A stretch of DNA of 64,000 nt from Slackia sp. (GCA_020725885.1 DYEA01000007.1:1-64000), one strand, 5' to 3'; positions 1-8,820 are shown, counted from the first letter of the stretch. Numbers and translations: made by a program. Notes: generated from the letters alone by a model not told the origin.

Positions 1-58
<58 letters not shown>

Positions 59-72
59 ACGCGGCGCACCGG

Positions 73-101
73 ATTATACGGAAGGGCCGCGGGGGCTGCA
101 A
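73..101 (-). promoter_or_regulatory. Promoter of tRNA-Asn
   Basis: On the minus strand a perfect -10 box TATAAT (78-73) lies 17 bases after a -35-like TTGCAG (101-96). The predicted start is about 8 bases before the tRNA. Seen directly; sigma-70-type use is inferred. Confidence 0.6.
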
Positions 102-153
102 CAGCGGCATCCCGTGGTCCATTCGGTTGCGGTACAATCGTGCTTCGGCCGTC

Positions 154-228
154 GGGCCCGTAGCTCAACGGTGGAGCAGGGGACTCATAATCCCTTGGTT
201 GCAGGTTCGAATCCTGCCGGGCCCACCA
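154..228 (+). tRNA. tRNA-Met (CAT)
   Basis: Complete 75-base cloverleaf with encoded CCA. The acceptor stem is GGGCCCG/CGGGCCC, the anticodon loop CTCATAA carries CAT at 186-188 and the T arm contains GGTTCGAATCC. A G1:C72 pair argues against an initiator tRNA of the enterobacterial kind. CAT anticodons may also be tRNA-Ile2 with modified C34, which the sequence alone does not settle. A -10-like TACAAT sits at 133-138; no clear -35 is visible. Confidence 0.93.
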
Positions 229-335
229 GACGCGCCGCAAGAGCTCGGCTGACGGCGAGGAGGTACGCGATCGGCCGGCGGATCGAAAGACGCTTCCGCG
301 TCAAGCACGCACGGACACGCCCGCTGAAGGCTGCG

Positions 336-1367
336 ATGGCCGTCGTCGCCGCGGCGGCGATCGTCGCCGCTGTTGCGGCCGGAGCCGTCGCCGTCCGCCG
401 CGCCCAGCGCGTCCACGTGCTCCCTGGCACGAGCGATGCCGCGAGCAGCGCCGTCGCGCTTGCGTCGACGGACGCGACGGGAGCTGCGCTGGTCGGGCGC
501 GTCGAGGTGCCCCGCGTGACCGGGATGCAGCTCGCTGGCGCTCAGTCGCTCCTGGCTGCCGGCAGGCTGTCCGTGAACACGGTGCCGTCCCCGGCCGGAG
601 AGACGACGCCCGGGGTGGTGCTGTCGCAGGATCCTGCGCCGGGAACCGTGGTGGACACCGGCACCACGGTGACGCTGTGGTTCGCGTCGGACGGAAGCGG
701 AGGCCCGGCGAGCAACCTGAACGACCCGGACGCCGCAAGGCGGCGCTACGTCGTCTGCATAGACCCCGGCCACCAGGACCGGCCCGATCCCGCGCCCGAG
801 CCGATAGGTCCCGGCGCGAAGCAGACTGCGCCGAAGGTGGCTCCCGGTACGGTCGGCGTCGTGACGGGCCAAAGCGAAGCCGAGGTCGCGCTCCAGATCG
901 CGCTTGCTCTGAAGCAAGAATTGGAGGCGCGCGGGGTCGCGGTGGTGCTCACCCGCACGACGAATGCGGTGGACATCTCGAATGCGGAGCGTGCGCGGAT
1001 CGCGAACGACGCCGGCGCTGACCTGTACGTGCGCATCCACGCTGAGGCGGACACCAACGGCGATGTCAGCGGCATCCGTACACTCTACCCTGGCGGCAAC
1101 CAGTGGGTCGCGGGTATCGTCGCCGAGAGCAAGCGGGCAGCCGAAGCCGTGCAGCGAGCGGTTGTGAGCGTGACTGGCGCCGCGGACCGCGGCATCGAAG
1201 CGCGTGGCGACCTCGCGGGCTTCAACTGGAGCAAGGTGCCAGCGGTGATGGTGCAGTGCGGATACCTGAGCAACCCGGTGGAAGACCGCAGGTTGGCGTC
1301 GCCCGCATACCGCGCCTCGTTGGCGCGCGGCATCGCGGCGGGCGTGCTACAGTATCTGGAAGAGTGA
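336..1367 (+). CDS. PASTA-containing N-acetylmuramoyl-L-alanine amidase (Amidase_3) with a Glu-to-Gln change
   Basis: A 343-residue exported cell-wall hydrolase of the zinc amidase_3 family, expected to cut the MurNAc-L-alanine bond of peptidoglycan. There is a hydrophobic signal or anchor at residues 2-20, one PASTA domain at about 56-117 and the amidase domain from about 138. DPGH at 143-146 gives zinc ligand His146; Glu181 or Glu183 and His235 (in RIHAE) are the other likely ligands. The usual catalytic Glu of the E-x-G-[FY]-[LM]-[ST]-N motif is Gln307 (VQCGYLSN), so activity is uncertain. ATG 336 is preceded by GAAGG at a 5-base spacing. A strong GAGGAGG at 257-263 lies before an in-frame ATC at 270, so a longer form with a rare start is possible. 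Confidence 0.85.
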   Translation: MAVVAAAAIVAAVAAGAVAVRRAQRVHVLPGTSDAASSAVALASTDATGAALVGRVEVPRVTGMQLAGAQSLLAAGRLSVNTVPSPAGETTPGVVLSQDPAPGTVVDTGTTVTLWFASDGSGGPASNLNDPDAARRRYVVCIDPGHQDRPDPAPEPIGPGAKQTAPKVAPGTVGVVTGQSEAEVALQIALALKQELEARGVAVVLTRTTNAVDISNAERARIANDAGADLYVRIHAEADTNGDVSGIRTLYPGGNQWVAGIVAESKRAAEAVQRAVVSVTGAADRGIEARGDLAGFNWSKVPAVMVQCGYLSNPVEDRRLASPAYRASLARGIAAGVLQYLEE

Positions 1368-1395
1368 GCCAGGGACGCGGAGGGGGAGAGCTGAC

Positions 1396-2151
1396 GTGAA
1401 GGAGAAGGCCCGGCAGCCGCGCGTCGGCGCGACGAGCGGGGTCGCTGGCGCCGTGAGGGGCGGCGTGCTCGCAGGCCTGGTCGTGGTGCTGTTGGCGGGC
1501 GCCGCGCTGGCGTACCTTCGGCTGTCCGGCGAGCGGCTCCCGTTCGAGCGCCCGCGCGAGATCGACCGGGTGCTCGTGGTCGTCGCGCTTCCTGACGAGA
1601 ACGGCGACGTGGTCGCCCAGGTGATCGCGGAGGCGGACGTGGGCCGCGGCGTCGTGTCGAGCATCGACCCATCGACGACGGTGACGATACCGGGGACGAC
1701 GTACTCGTCGCTCCGAGACGCGTACCCGTTCGGCGGAGGAGCGGGGGTCGCTCGCGCGCTGGCCTCGGTGCGTGCTGCGGAACCGATGCCGTGGATCGCT
1801 CTTGGTTCTGAGGCGTTGGAGCACGTGTTCCGGAGCGGCGCGCGGCTTGATGTGCGGCTTGACGAGCCGATGTCGGTGTTCGACGGGGAGCGGCTGTACG
1901 AGTTTCCGGCCGGCACGGTGAGCGTCGGGGCCGTGTCAGACCTGCGTGCCATCCTGAACGGCGCAGCGTACCTGACGGCCGGTGCGCGCACGCGCCTGCT
2001 GGACAGCGTGGCGGCGGAAATCGTTCTGGCGCTCCCGGCGTACCCAGGCGGCTTAGGCGCGGCGATCGAGGCCGGGGTGGTCGAGAGCGACCTTACGCCG
2101 GAGGAGGCGGACGAGGCGGCTCGGCGCATGGCAGGGCTGCGGCCAGAGTGA
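1396..2151 (+). CDS. Divergent LytR-CpsA-Psr (LCP)-like membrane-anchored protein
   Basis: A 251-residue protein with an N-terminal basic segment and one membrane helix at about 22-42, then an extracytoplasmic domain. The order of blocks (a TTVTIPGTTYSSLRDAY segment, a GGG stretch, then LDEPMSVFDG and a closing hydrophobic part) follows the LCP fold, whose members attach teichoic acids or capsules to peptidoglycan. The conserved PRDT arginine and the C-terminal arginine pair of active LCP enzymes are not visible, so I read it as a degenerate, perhaps non-catalytic relative. GTG start after GGAGGGGGAGAG. It lies 28 bases after the amidase, probably cotranscribed. Confidence 0.55.
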   Translation: MKEKARQPRVGATSGVAGAVRGGVLAGLVVVLLAGAALAYLRLSGERLPFERPREIDRVLVVVALPDENGDVVAQVIAEADVGRGVVSSIDPSTTVTIPGTTYSSLRDAYPFGGGAGVARALASVRAAEPMPWIALGSEALEHVFRSGARLDVRLDEPMSVFDGERLYEFPAGTVSVGAVSDLRAILNGAAYLTAGARTRLLDSVAAEIVLALPAYPGGLGAAIEAGVVESDLTPEEADEAARRMAGLRPE

Positions 2152-2180
2152 GGCGCGTCACATTCAGCGCACCGAAGGTA

Positions 2181-2189
2181 TGGTATTCT
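2181..2189 (+). promoter_or_regulatory. Extended -10 promoter before the 2218 gene
   Basis: TGGTATTCT has an extended -10 shape (TG, one base, TATTCT at 2184-2189), 28 bases before the start codon. No convincing -35 is visible. Confidence 0.4.
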
Positions 2190-2217
2190 CTCTCGGATGC
2201 GGAGAAGGGGGACTGGC

Positions 2218-3063
2218 ATGGCTGAAGCGGATACGAAGGCAAGCAGCAAGAAGCTCGTCGCGGCGCTCGTGGCGACGGTGGTGATCGTCGGCGCGTTCGC
2301 GGCCGCGTACGCGCTGCTCGGCGGCGCCGACATGGTCGCTGACCTGCTCGGTGGCAAGGGCGCGGAGCCGGTAGCGAGCACGCCCGCGACGCCGGCCAAG
2401 CCAAGCGCTCCGAGCGGCACGCCGAGCACCCCGTCGGAGTCTTCGGCGCCTACCGAGAGCGTCGAGCCGACGGAGGCCGCAGAGGCGCCCGCGACGCAGC
2501 CCTCCGGCACCACGTCCGGCGGTTCCAGCACGCCTGCCGTGACGCTGCCGACGAGCGACCAGGCCGCACGCATGTACTGGGAGCAGGTCGCGAGCCAGGA
2601 GCAGATCGGCAAGCTGGTGCGCGGTGAGGTGTCTCGCTTCAGCATCGGCAGCGTCTCGGTGTCGGGCGACGCCGCGGTCGTGCCGCTGACGGTGACGTAC
2701 ACGGACGGCTCGTCGTTGTCCGGCCGCATGGTGCTCCGGAAGTACGGCACCGCGTGGTACTTCTCGAGCATCGCTCGGTCGGGCAACCCGCTGACCGTCA
2801 CCACGGGCAAATCGGCCGACCTAGCGGTCGTCCAGACCATCGTGAACCAGCAGGCCACGAACCAGGACCTCGTCGCCGGCATCGTCTCGGGCGCCTACAA
2901 GACCTGCACCATCGCCGGCGTGTCGTCGGGATCCGGGACGGCCACCGTGAAGATCACGCTCTCGGGCGGCTCCGGCAGCCCCGTGGCGGGCCGCATCACC
3001 TGCATCAGCAAGGCGATCGACGGCACGAAGCACTGGTTCATCACGTCGTTCTCGAAGAACTAG
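2218..3063 (+). CDS. Membrane-anchored extracytoplasmic protein, unknown function
   Basis: I do not recognise a family. The 281-residue product has a short basic N-terminus, one membrane helix at about 13-34, a Pro/Ser/Thr/Glu-rich linker at about 55-110 and a C-terminal domain of about 165 residues. The linker suggests a spacer across the cell wall. The C-terminal domain has alternating Val/Thr/Ser stretches typical of a beta-rich fold and two cysteines (in KTCTI and GRITCIS), which might form a disulfide outside the cell. ATG 2218 is chosen over ATG 2197 because GGAGAAGGGGGA (2201-2212) fits it exactly. It sits between cell-wall genes and the polysaccharide locus, so a surface role is likely but unproven. 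Confidence 0.6.
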   Translation: MAEADTKASSKKLVAALVATVVIVGAFAAAYALLGGADMVADLLGGKGAEPVASTPATPAKPSAPSGTPSTPSESSAPTESVEPTEAAEAPATQPSGTTSGGSSTPAVTLPTSDQAARMYWEQVASQEQIGKLVRGEVSRFSIGSVSVSGDAAVVPLTVTYTDGSSLSGRMVLRKYGTAWYFSSIARSGNPLTVTTGKSADLAVVQTIVNQQATNQDLVAGIVSGAYKTCTIAGVSSGSGTATVKITLSGGSGSPVAGRITCISKAIDGTKHWFITSFSKN

Positions 3064-3089
3064 GCCCGCGAACATAGAAAGGCACCTGC

Positions 3090-4907
3090 GTGGAGCTGCG
3101 CGACTACCTAGCAGTCATCCGGGCGCGCAAGTGGGTCATCATCCAGGCGGTCGTGATCGTGACGGTCACGGCCGCCGTTGCGAGCGCCCTCATGCCGCCC
3201 GTGTACCAGGGGCAAGCGAAGGTCCTCATCTCTGAGAAGGACACGGGAGCCGCGCTGCTTGGCCAGGTGTTCTCCGAGTTCTCCCAGCCCGAGCGCGGGT
3301 TGCAGACGCAGGTGCAACTGATGCAGATCCGGCCGCTCGCGGAGCGCACCATCCGCCGGCTCGGGCTGAAGATGACGCCCGAGCAGCTCCTCAAGAAGGT
3401 GGAGTTCAAGGCGGTCGGGCAGACGAACATCGTCGAAATCACCGCGAAAGCCGGGGACGCCAAGCAGGCCGCCGACATCGCCAACACGCTGGCCGACGAG
3501 TTCGTGGCGTGGTCGAAGGAGTACAAACGCGAGAGCATCCGCGCCGCCGCCGACGAGGTGGAGCGGCGGCTGGAGTCAGCCAAGCAGGAGATCATCGACC
3601 TCGGGCGCGAGATCTCCGAGAAGGGCAAGTCCGACGAGCTCTCGGCCGAGCTCGCGATCGCCATCAACAGCTACACGGACCTCGCCGGGAGGCTCGAGGA
3701 ACTGCGCATCCAGGAGCAACTGGAGTCCGGCTCGGGGCGCGTCGTGAGCCCAGCGGTGGTAGCCGCCGAGCCGGTCGAGCCGCGGCCTGCGCGCAACGCC
3801 GCTCTCGGGCTGGTCGTCGGGCTGGTGTTCGGCCTGGGCATGGCGTTCCTGTACGAGTACCTCGACGACACCGTGAAGAGCACCGAGCAGGTGGAGCAAC
3901 TGGTTGGCGCGCCGGTGCTCGGCGTGATCCCGGCAGAGAAGATCGAGAAGGACGAGAAGCGGCGGCTCACGCTGGTGTCGCACCCAGGCACGGCGGCGGC
4001 CGAGGCGTACCGCGTGCTTCGCAACTCGCTCGACTTCATCAACTTCCAGCACGACATCACCTCGCTCATGGTCACGAGCGCAGCGCCCTCGGAGGGCAAG
4101 TCCACGGTGGCCGCGAACCTCGCGGCGGGCCTTGCGCAGGCGGGCAAGAAAGTCGCGTACATTTCGTGCGACTTCCGCAAGCCCACGACGCACCACTTCT
4201 TCCCGGTGTCCAACTCGATCGGGCTTTCGGACGTTCTCGCCGGCACCGTCACGCTCAAGAGCGCGCTGCAGCGCGTGAGCGAGGTGGGCGATCTGCTCCT
4301 GCTCACGGCCGGCAAACTGCCGCCAAACCCGAGCGAACTATTGGGCTCCGAGAAGATGCAACTGATCGTCGAGGAACTGAAGAAGTGGGCGGACTGGGTG
4401 ATCATCGACACGCCGCCTCTGCTCGCGGTGGCTGACGGCAGCGCCGTAGCGCGGTGGGCGGACGGCGTGCTGTTCGTGTGCAAGGCCGGCCAGTCCAGCC
4501 GCGGTGCCGTGAAGCAAGCAGCCGAACTGCTTGAGCAGGTAGGCGCGCGCACGGTCGGAGCCGTGGTGTGGGGCCTCGAGGCGTCCAGTGGTGGGTCGTC
4601 GTACTACTACGGTGGCAAGGGATACGCGGGCTACTACCGCTACGCGGACTACTACCACCAGTACGCGGGAGCAGGAGAGGCGCAGGCGGCGAGACGCGGT
4701 GCTGCAGCGGCTAGCGCAGCGCCGGCCACGAGTGCGCCCGAGGTCTACATCCCGCCCGTGAGTCCGATGCGGAAGTTCCTCGGCAGCGTCGCTCGTGTGC
4801 TGGGTGCGGTGCTCGCGTTCCTGGCGGTGGTAGCGATCGCCGCAGCCGTCGTCTACATCCTCGACACGACGCTCGGCTGGGGGATCATCGAGGGGCTGCT
4901 GGGGTGA
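3090..4907 (+). CDS. Wzz-type chain-length / BY-tyrosine kinase fusion with an extra C-terminal membrane helix
   Basis: A 605-residue bacterial tyrosine kinase joined to its polysaccharide co-polymerase, controlling length and export of the surface glycan. There is a Wzz-type N-terminus with helix 1 at about 14-36, a periplasm-like coil, and helix 2 at about 237-257. The cytoplasmic kinase has Walker A PSEGKST (333-339), Walker A' around Asp361 and Walker B with Asp440. A tyrosine cluster starting YYY at 505-507 and running to about 530 is the expected autophosphorylation tail. Unusually, the chain goes on for about 75 residues and ends in a third hydrophobic helix (about 567-590). GTG start with GAAAGG 7 bases before. 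First gene of the polysaccharide locus. Confidence 0.9.
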   Translation: MELRDYLAVIRARKWVIIQAVVIVTVTAAVASALMPPVYQGQAKVLISEKDTGAALLGQVFSEFSQPERGLQTQVQLMQIRPLAERTIRRLGLKMTPEQLLKKVEFKAVGQTNIVEITAKAGDAKQAADIANTLADEFVAWSKEYKRESIRAAADEVERRLESAKQEIIDLGREISEKGKSDELSAELAIAINSYTDLAGRLEELRIQEQLESGSGRVVSPAVVAAEPVEPRPARNAALGLVVGLVFGLGMAFLYEYLDDTVKSTEQVEQLVGAPVLGVIPAEKIEKDEKRRLTLVSHPGTAAAEAYRVLRNSLDFINFQHDITSLMVTSAAPSEGKSTVAANLAAGLAQAGKKVAYISCDFRKPTTHHFFPVSNSIGLSDVLAGTVTLKSALQRVSEVGDLLLLTAGKLPPNPSELLGSEKMQLIVEELKKWADWVIIDTPPLLAVADGSAVARWADGVLFVCKAGQSSRGAVKQAAELLEQVGARTVGAVVWGLEASSGGSSYYYGGKGYAGYYRYADYYHQYAGAGEAQAARRGAAAASAAPATSAPEVYIPPVSPMRKFLGSVARVLGAVLAFLAVVAIAAAVVYILDTTLGWGIIEGLLG

Positions 4908-4966
4908 GGGCTGGCAGACATCTATTGTGCCGGTGACGGCAATCGTCCAGCCGGGAGCGCGTCGAC
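4908..4966 (+). other. Intergenic inverted repeats before the flippase gene
   Basis: A short gap with two nested inverted repeats: GGCTGG (4909-4914) with CCAGCC (4947-4952), and inside it TGCCG-GTGA-CGGCA (4928-4941). There is no T tract. It could be a weak terminator, an attenuator or part of a promoter for the downstream lower-GC genes; I cannot tell which. Confidence 0.3.
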
Positions 4967-6433
4967 GTGAACGAGTCACCGACTCCAGATGATTACAGCA
5001 GCACGCCTAATGAGGCGTCACGCGGAGACCGTGGGATCCGGCAACAGGCGGTTTCGAGCGGAGTGGCGCTGAGTGTTCGCGAAGTCGTCGGGATGCTCGC
5101 GTCAATTGTGTTCACGGTTTACGCATTGCGAAAGCTTGGTCCAGAGAACTATGGTCTCGTCGGCTTAGGTATCGGCATTTCGACTGCTGCTACGGGGGTT
5201 GGAACCCTCGGCATGAATGTCTTGCTTGTGCAGAAGAAGACGTTGGATCACGAGGAAGCGCGACAGGCTATGACCGTCATGGTTGTGACTGCCATGGCAG
5301 TGGCCGCGGTTCTCATCACATCAGTACCCTTGATTGAAGGGTGGCTGCATCGGCCGGGGCTTGGTCCACTGGTTTCCATCGTTGCGGCTGCCGTGGCATT
5401 CAAGCTGACATCCGTGGTTCCGTCAGCGTTACTCGAGCGCGATATGAGGTTCCGCGACCTTGCGAGAATCGACCTGGTCGCGTTGGGCGTCTACTACCTC
5501 GTTGCTGGCTTCTTGATAGCACTCCACGGAACGTACCTCGCCATCTGGATTGGTAATCTCGCTCAGGGCGTTGTCGCGCTGGGGTGTCTCTTGGTCGCTC
5601 GCCCGGTGATTCCCACTCTCAGAGTCGACAGGTATTGGCTGCTGAGGTCCCTGAGGTTCGGGATCTCCTTCCAGGCATCGAGCTGGGTCTATTCGTTGCG
5701 AGATTCTGTGGCTTCATTCGTGCTTCCGCGATTCGCTGGTATGGGTGCTCTAGGTATAGTCACGGCAGCTGCACAGGTGGTTTCGCGATTGGCATTCTTG
5801 AGGATGGTTGTGTGGCGGGTGGCTGTGAGCGGCATGTCTCGTGCACAGGAGCGCGTCTCAGCTTTGCGCGCTGCTGTGGAGAAGGGGGCGATGGTGCAGG
5901 CCCTCCTCTTGGGCGGTGCCTTGTCATTGGTCTCGGTGTCGAGCCGATGGCTCTTTCCTGCGCTATTCGGTGAGCCGTGGAAGCAAACTGCAGTGGTGTT
6001 TCCGTTCGTGGCAGTAGCCATGTTGATTAACGGTGTGTTCATTCCGCACCTGGCAGTACTCACGGCGCGTGCGAGAATGAGAAGGTTGTTGGTTTTCAAT
6101 ACTGTGTACGTATCTAGCTTGTGGCTCCTCGCGCTGGTGTCTGTGGCAATGTTCGGGATTTGGGGGTACTGTGCGGCCGAAATCGTGGCGTTAGCGTCGT
6201 ATTGGGTCCTTGGCGGATACGTACGCCGGGAGATCGGCGGTATAGCAAGCTGGCCCGTTGTAGTAGTGGCGGGCTCAATGGTTCTCGTGACGTTGATTGG
6301 GCCGTTTCTCCCTCCGTTCGCTGGACTGGTCTTATGGGCGATAGTTGGGTGCGCGGTCATGTTCGGCTTCGAGCCATCACGCAGGCTGGTGGCCGAGATC
6401 CGCGCTACCGTCGGGCTGCCTCATGCGCAGTGA
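4967..6433 (+). CDS. Wzx-type polysaccharide flippase
   Basis: A 488-residue polytopic membrane protein with about 12-14 hydrophobic segments, of the oligosaccharide flippase (MOP/RfbX) type. It is expected to move undecaprenyl-linked repeat units across the membrane for Wzy-type polymerisation. The opening hydrophobic region (about 30-60) and the YALRKLGPENYGLVGLG segment are typical of lipopolysaccharide/teichuronic-acid exporters. GTG start with a modest GGGAG site. Codon use (many TTG, GTA, ATA) is less GC-biased than in the upstream kinase. Overlaps the next gene by 11 bases. Confidence 0.85.
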   Translation: MNESPTPDDYSSTPNEASRGDRGIRQQAVSSGVALSVREVVGMLASIVFTVYALRKLGPENYGLVGLGIGISTAATGVGTLGMNVLLVQKKTLDHEEARQAMTVMVVTAMAVAAVLITSVPLIEGWLHRPGLGPLVSIVAAAVAFKLTSVVPSALLERDMRFRDLARIDLVALGVYYLVAGFLIALHGTYLAIWIGNLAQGVVALGCLLVARPVIPTLRVDRYWLLRSLRFGISFQASSWVYSLRDSVASFVLPRFAGMGALGIVTAAAQVVSRLAFLRMVVWRVAVSGMSRAQERVSALRAAVEKGAMVQALLLGGALSLVSVSSRWLFPALFGEPWKQTAVVFPFVAVAMLINGVFIPHLAVLTARARMRRLLVFNTVYVSSLWLLALVSVAMFGIWGYCAAEIVALASYWVLGGYVRREIGGIASWPVVVVAGSMVLVTLIGPFLPPFAGLVLWAIVGCAVMFGFEPSRRLVAEIRATVGLPHAQ

Positions 6434-7394
6434 GAAGAATCCCCTGGTAAGCATCATCACGCCAGCCCTTAACAGGCGGGCGTTTCTTGAAGCGTGTCTG
6501 CACTCCGTGGAGGCGCAGGACTACCCGAGAATCGAGCACATCGTGATTGATGGGGGGTCCGTGGATGGGTCGGTCGAGCTGCTTTGTGATTGGAAAGGGT
6601 CACGACTCAAGAAATGGGTGAGCGAACCGGATGGTGGGCTATACGAGGCGGTCAACAAGGGTCTGCGTATGGCGTCCGGCGATGTGCTCGCCTACTTGAA
6701 TACAGACGACTTCTACTTCCCGTGGACGGTACGTTTGGCGGTCAATGCGCTTCTTGCTGGCGCAGATATGGTCTACGGTGACCTGCTGGTCGTTCGGACG
6801 ACTGGAGCGAGACCGACTACATATGTGCAGTTCTACCCGCCCTTCGAGCGTTTTCGGTATGCGTGGCTCCAGACGATCGCCCAGCCGACTGTGTTCTGGA
6901 GACGTGATGTGACGGACAGTCTTGGACCTTTCGACACGCGCTACCGGCTCATCGCTGACTGTGAGCGCTGGCTGGCGATGAACGAGGCCGGTTACAGGAT
7001 CTCACACATATCTGAGGTTATGGCGGTTCAAGTGGACCACGAGTCCACCCTGAGAGAGCACGCGGGCGGCAGGCTCGATGCCGAGTTCAGACGGCTGCGG
7101 TCGCAATACTGCCCGGACGCGAGTCCGTGGGCTGTCCGTGCGCGCCGCGTGTGGGACAAAGCGCGTTGGCGAGCGACAGTGTTCGCGTTCGTCAGGCGTC
7201 TGCGCGGAGCCAAATCATCAAACTGGGGCGAGTTCGCTGCGTTCGTAGCTGCGCACAACATTCAGTTCGACTCTGCCTATCCATGGCGATTCATGCTTCC
7301 TCAGCCGTGGCGCCAGAGAAGACAGATAAGTCTGCTAGACGCATCTCGGCTGCTGCACGCCATAGGAGTCAATGCCGGTGATGTCCTTGGGTGA
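6423..7394 (+). CDS. Family 2 glycosyltransferase
   Basis: A 323-residue GT-A fold glycosyltransferase. The N-terminus reads VSIITPALN, with DGGSVDGS at 43-50 and the metal-binding NTDD at 93-96, all typical of GT2. It probably adds a sugar to the lipid-linked repeat unit on the inner membrane face; donor and acceptor cannot be read from sequence. ATG 6423 places the conserved VSII block near the N-terminus and overlaps the flippase stop by 11 bases. An upstream in-frame start at 6345 would add 26 residues unlike the family. Confidence 0.85.
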   Translation: MRSEKNPLVSIITPALNRRAFLEACLHSVEAQDYPRIEHIVIDGGSVDGSVELLCDWKGSRLKKWVSEPDGGLYEAVNKGLRMASGDVLAYLNTDDFYFPWTVRLAVNALLAGADMVYGDLLVVRTTGARPTTYVQFYPPFERFRYAWLQTIAQPTVFWRRDVTDSLGPFDTRYRLIADCERWLAMNEAGYRISHISEVMAVQVDHESTLREHAGGRLDAEFRRLRSQYCPDASPWAVRARRVWDKARWRATVFAFVRRLRGAKSSNWGEFAAFVAAHNIQFDSAYPWRFMLPQPWRQRRQISLLDASRLLHAIGVNAGDVLG

Positions 7395-8820
7395 CAGTGA
7401 GCGTGCCAACGCGATTGTCGAGTGGAGCAGGCGCGCAGCCGTCGTTGGGGTCACGAGCGCTGCCGTGGGTCTTTTCGTGACACGATCCCCGGCGATAGGG
7501 CTTGCGGCAGCACTCGCCGTGGCTGTAGTCGGTCTCGCGCTCACGACTCGGCGGTCCTGGCATGTAGTGCCGGTGGTGCTTGCCGTGCCACCGGGGTTGC
7601 TGGTGTGGCTGCTGAGAGAGTCTGGGCTCGCCCAGGCGTATTCGCTGGGCGTTGTTGGCCTCAGTCTCGTGCTGTGGATCGCGCGGCGACCGCGGACATC
7701 GTCCGTTCCCGTGCGAGTTGCCATGGTGTCGTACGTGGTGATGCTCGCGACCATGATTGCAAGCGCACTGACGTCCGGGACCTGGCGTGTCGAGGGAGTG
7801 TCTGGCCAATTCCTCAATTTCGTGTACTACGCCGGCGCGTTCGCTCTGACTGTGGCGGCGGCTCCATCGAACAGCGTCGAGCGTGACCAGTATGCTCGCA
7901 GCGTCCTCATGGCAATCATGGTTTCGGCAATCGGGACAGGGCTGATAGGGGTCTGGCAGGCCAGAGCAGTGCTTGTCTCTGACTTCAGATTGCTTCCGGC
8001 GAATGTAGGCTTGATGTACCATCGCACGCACTTCGGGTACCTGATGGCACTCGGTTTCGTGACGTCTCTAGCCCTTTCGCGCGGGGCGGCGGATAAGGTT
8101 CAGTCTGTCGTCTGGTTCGTTGTGGTCTGCCTGGCTGGGTACCTAACAGTGTTCTCGATGACCCGCGGCGCGTGGCTCTCCGCACTAGTGTTCATGAGCG
8201 TGGTAGCAGTACTCGAGAGGCGGCCGAGACTGCTGTTGGGGCTCCTCCCGGCAATGGGTTTCTTGCAGGTTCCACAAGTTCGGGCGAGGCTGGTGGGGGA
8301 GTTCAGCGCAGGCGTAGCCGCTGCGGTGCAATCGGGTGCCGCCGGAAGCTATCGCATCAGGCTGTGGCAGACTGTGTGGGAGATGGCTTCGGGATCCATC
8401 GTTTTCGGGAGAGGTTTCGGGTTCCTACGAAGCGTGCTTGCGAGCGCGTACTTCGGAGAGGGACAGATGGTGACCCCGGATAACCCCGTGCTGTACGCGC
8501 ACAACGATGTCTTGTTCCTTCTCCTCGAGACCGGCGTGGTTGGAGCCCTCGCATACGTGGTAGCGTGGGCGGGGATTGCATATGAGTCGTTCGTGGCAGT
8601 GCGGCGTGTCCGAGGCTCTCACAGCGATCGCGCAGCGGTGGTTGCATTGGCAGGTGTCGGTGTCTTGATAGTGCTAACCATCTCACAGCTGGTCGATAAC
8701 GCATTCTTCGTCCGGTCAGTACTTGAGCGCTGTGCGGCCGGGTTCGCGGCTGCTCTCGTTGGCGTGGGCGTGTTCGAATACCCTGGAGAGAAGACGGCCA
8801 TGGAGGATCTACGTGGGTAG
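7372..8820 (+). CDS. O-antigen polymerase/ligase-like membrane protein (Wzy_C type)
   Basis: A 482-residue protein with about 11 hydrophobic segments and the large-loop architecture of Wzy polymerases and WaaL-like ligases. Signature pieces are MTRGAWLS, GRGFGFL and AHNDVLFLLLETGVVG in the C-terminal half, which match the Wzy_C family pattern. In this locus it most likely polymerises the exported repeat units. Overlaps the preceding glycosyltransferase by 23 bases. GGAG at 7365-7368 sits very close to ATG 7372, so GTG 7378 or ATG 7381 may be the real start. Confidence 0.82.
   Translation: MPVMSLGDSERANAIVEWSRRAAVVGVTSAAVGLFVTRSPAIGLAAALAVAVVGLALTTRRSWHVVPVVLAVPPGLLVWLLRESGLAQAYSLGVVGLSLVLWIARRPRTSSVPVRVAMVSYVVMLATMIASALTSGTWRVEGVSGQFLNFVYYAGAFALTVAAAPSNSVERDQYARSVLMAIMVSAIGTGLIGVWQARAVLVSDFRLLPANVGLMYHRTHFGYLMALGFVTSLALSRGAADKVQSVVWFVVVCLAGYLTVFSMTRGAWLSALVFMSVVAVLERRPRLLLGLLPAMGFLQVPQVRARLVGEFSAGVAAAVQSGAAGSYRIRLWQTVWEMASGSIVFGRGFGFLRSVLASAYFGEGQMVTPDNPVLYAHNDVLFLLLETGVVGALAYVVAWAGIAYESFVAVRRVRGSHSDRAAVVALAGVGVLIVLTISQLVDNAFFVRSVLERCAAGFAAALVGVGVFEYPGEKTAMEDLRG

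Noticed and set aside
114-335. Longer N-terminus for the amidase starting at 114
   Set aside because: It would translate through tRNA-Met; residues there are tRNA sequence and not a signal peptide.
4908-4966. Clear terminator ending the kinase transcript
   Set aside because: The inverted repeats are real, but there is no T tract and the long loop makes termination doubtful.
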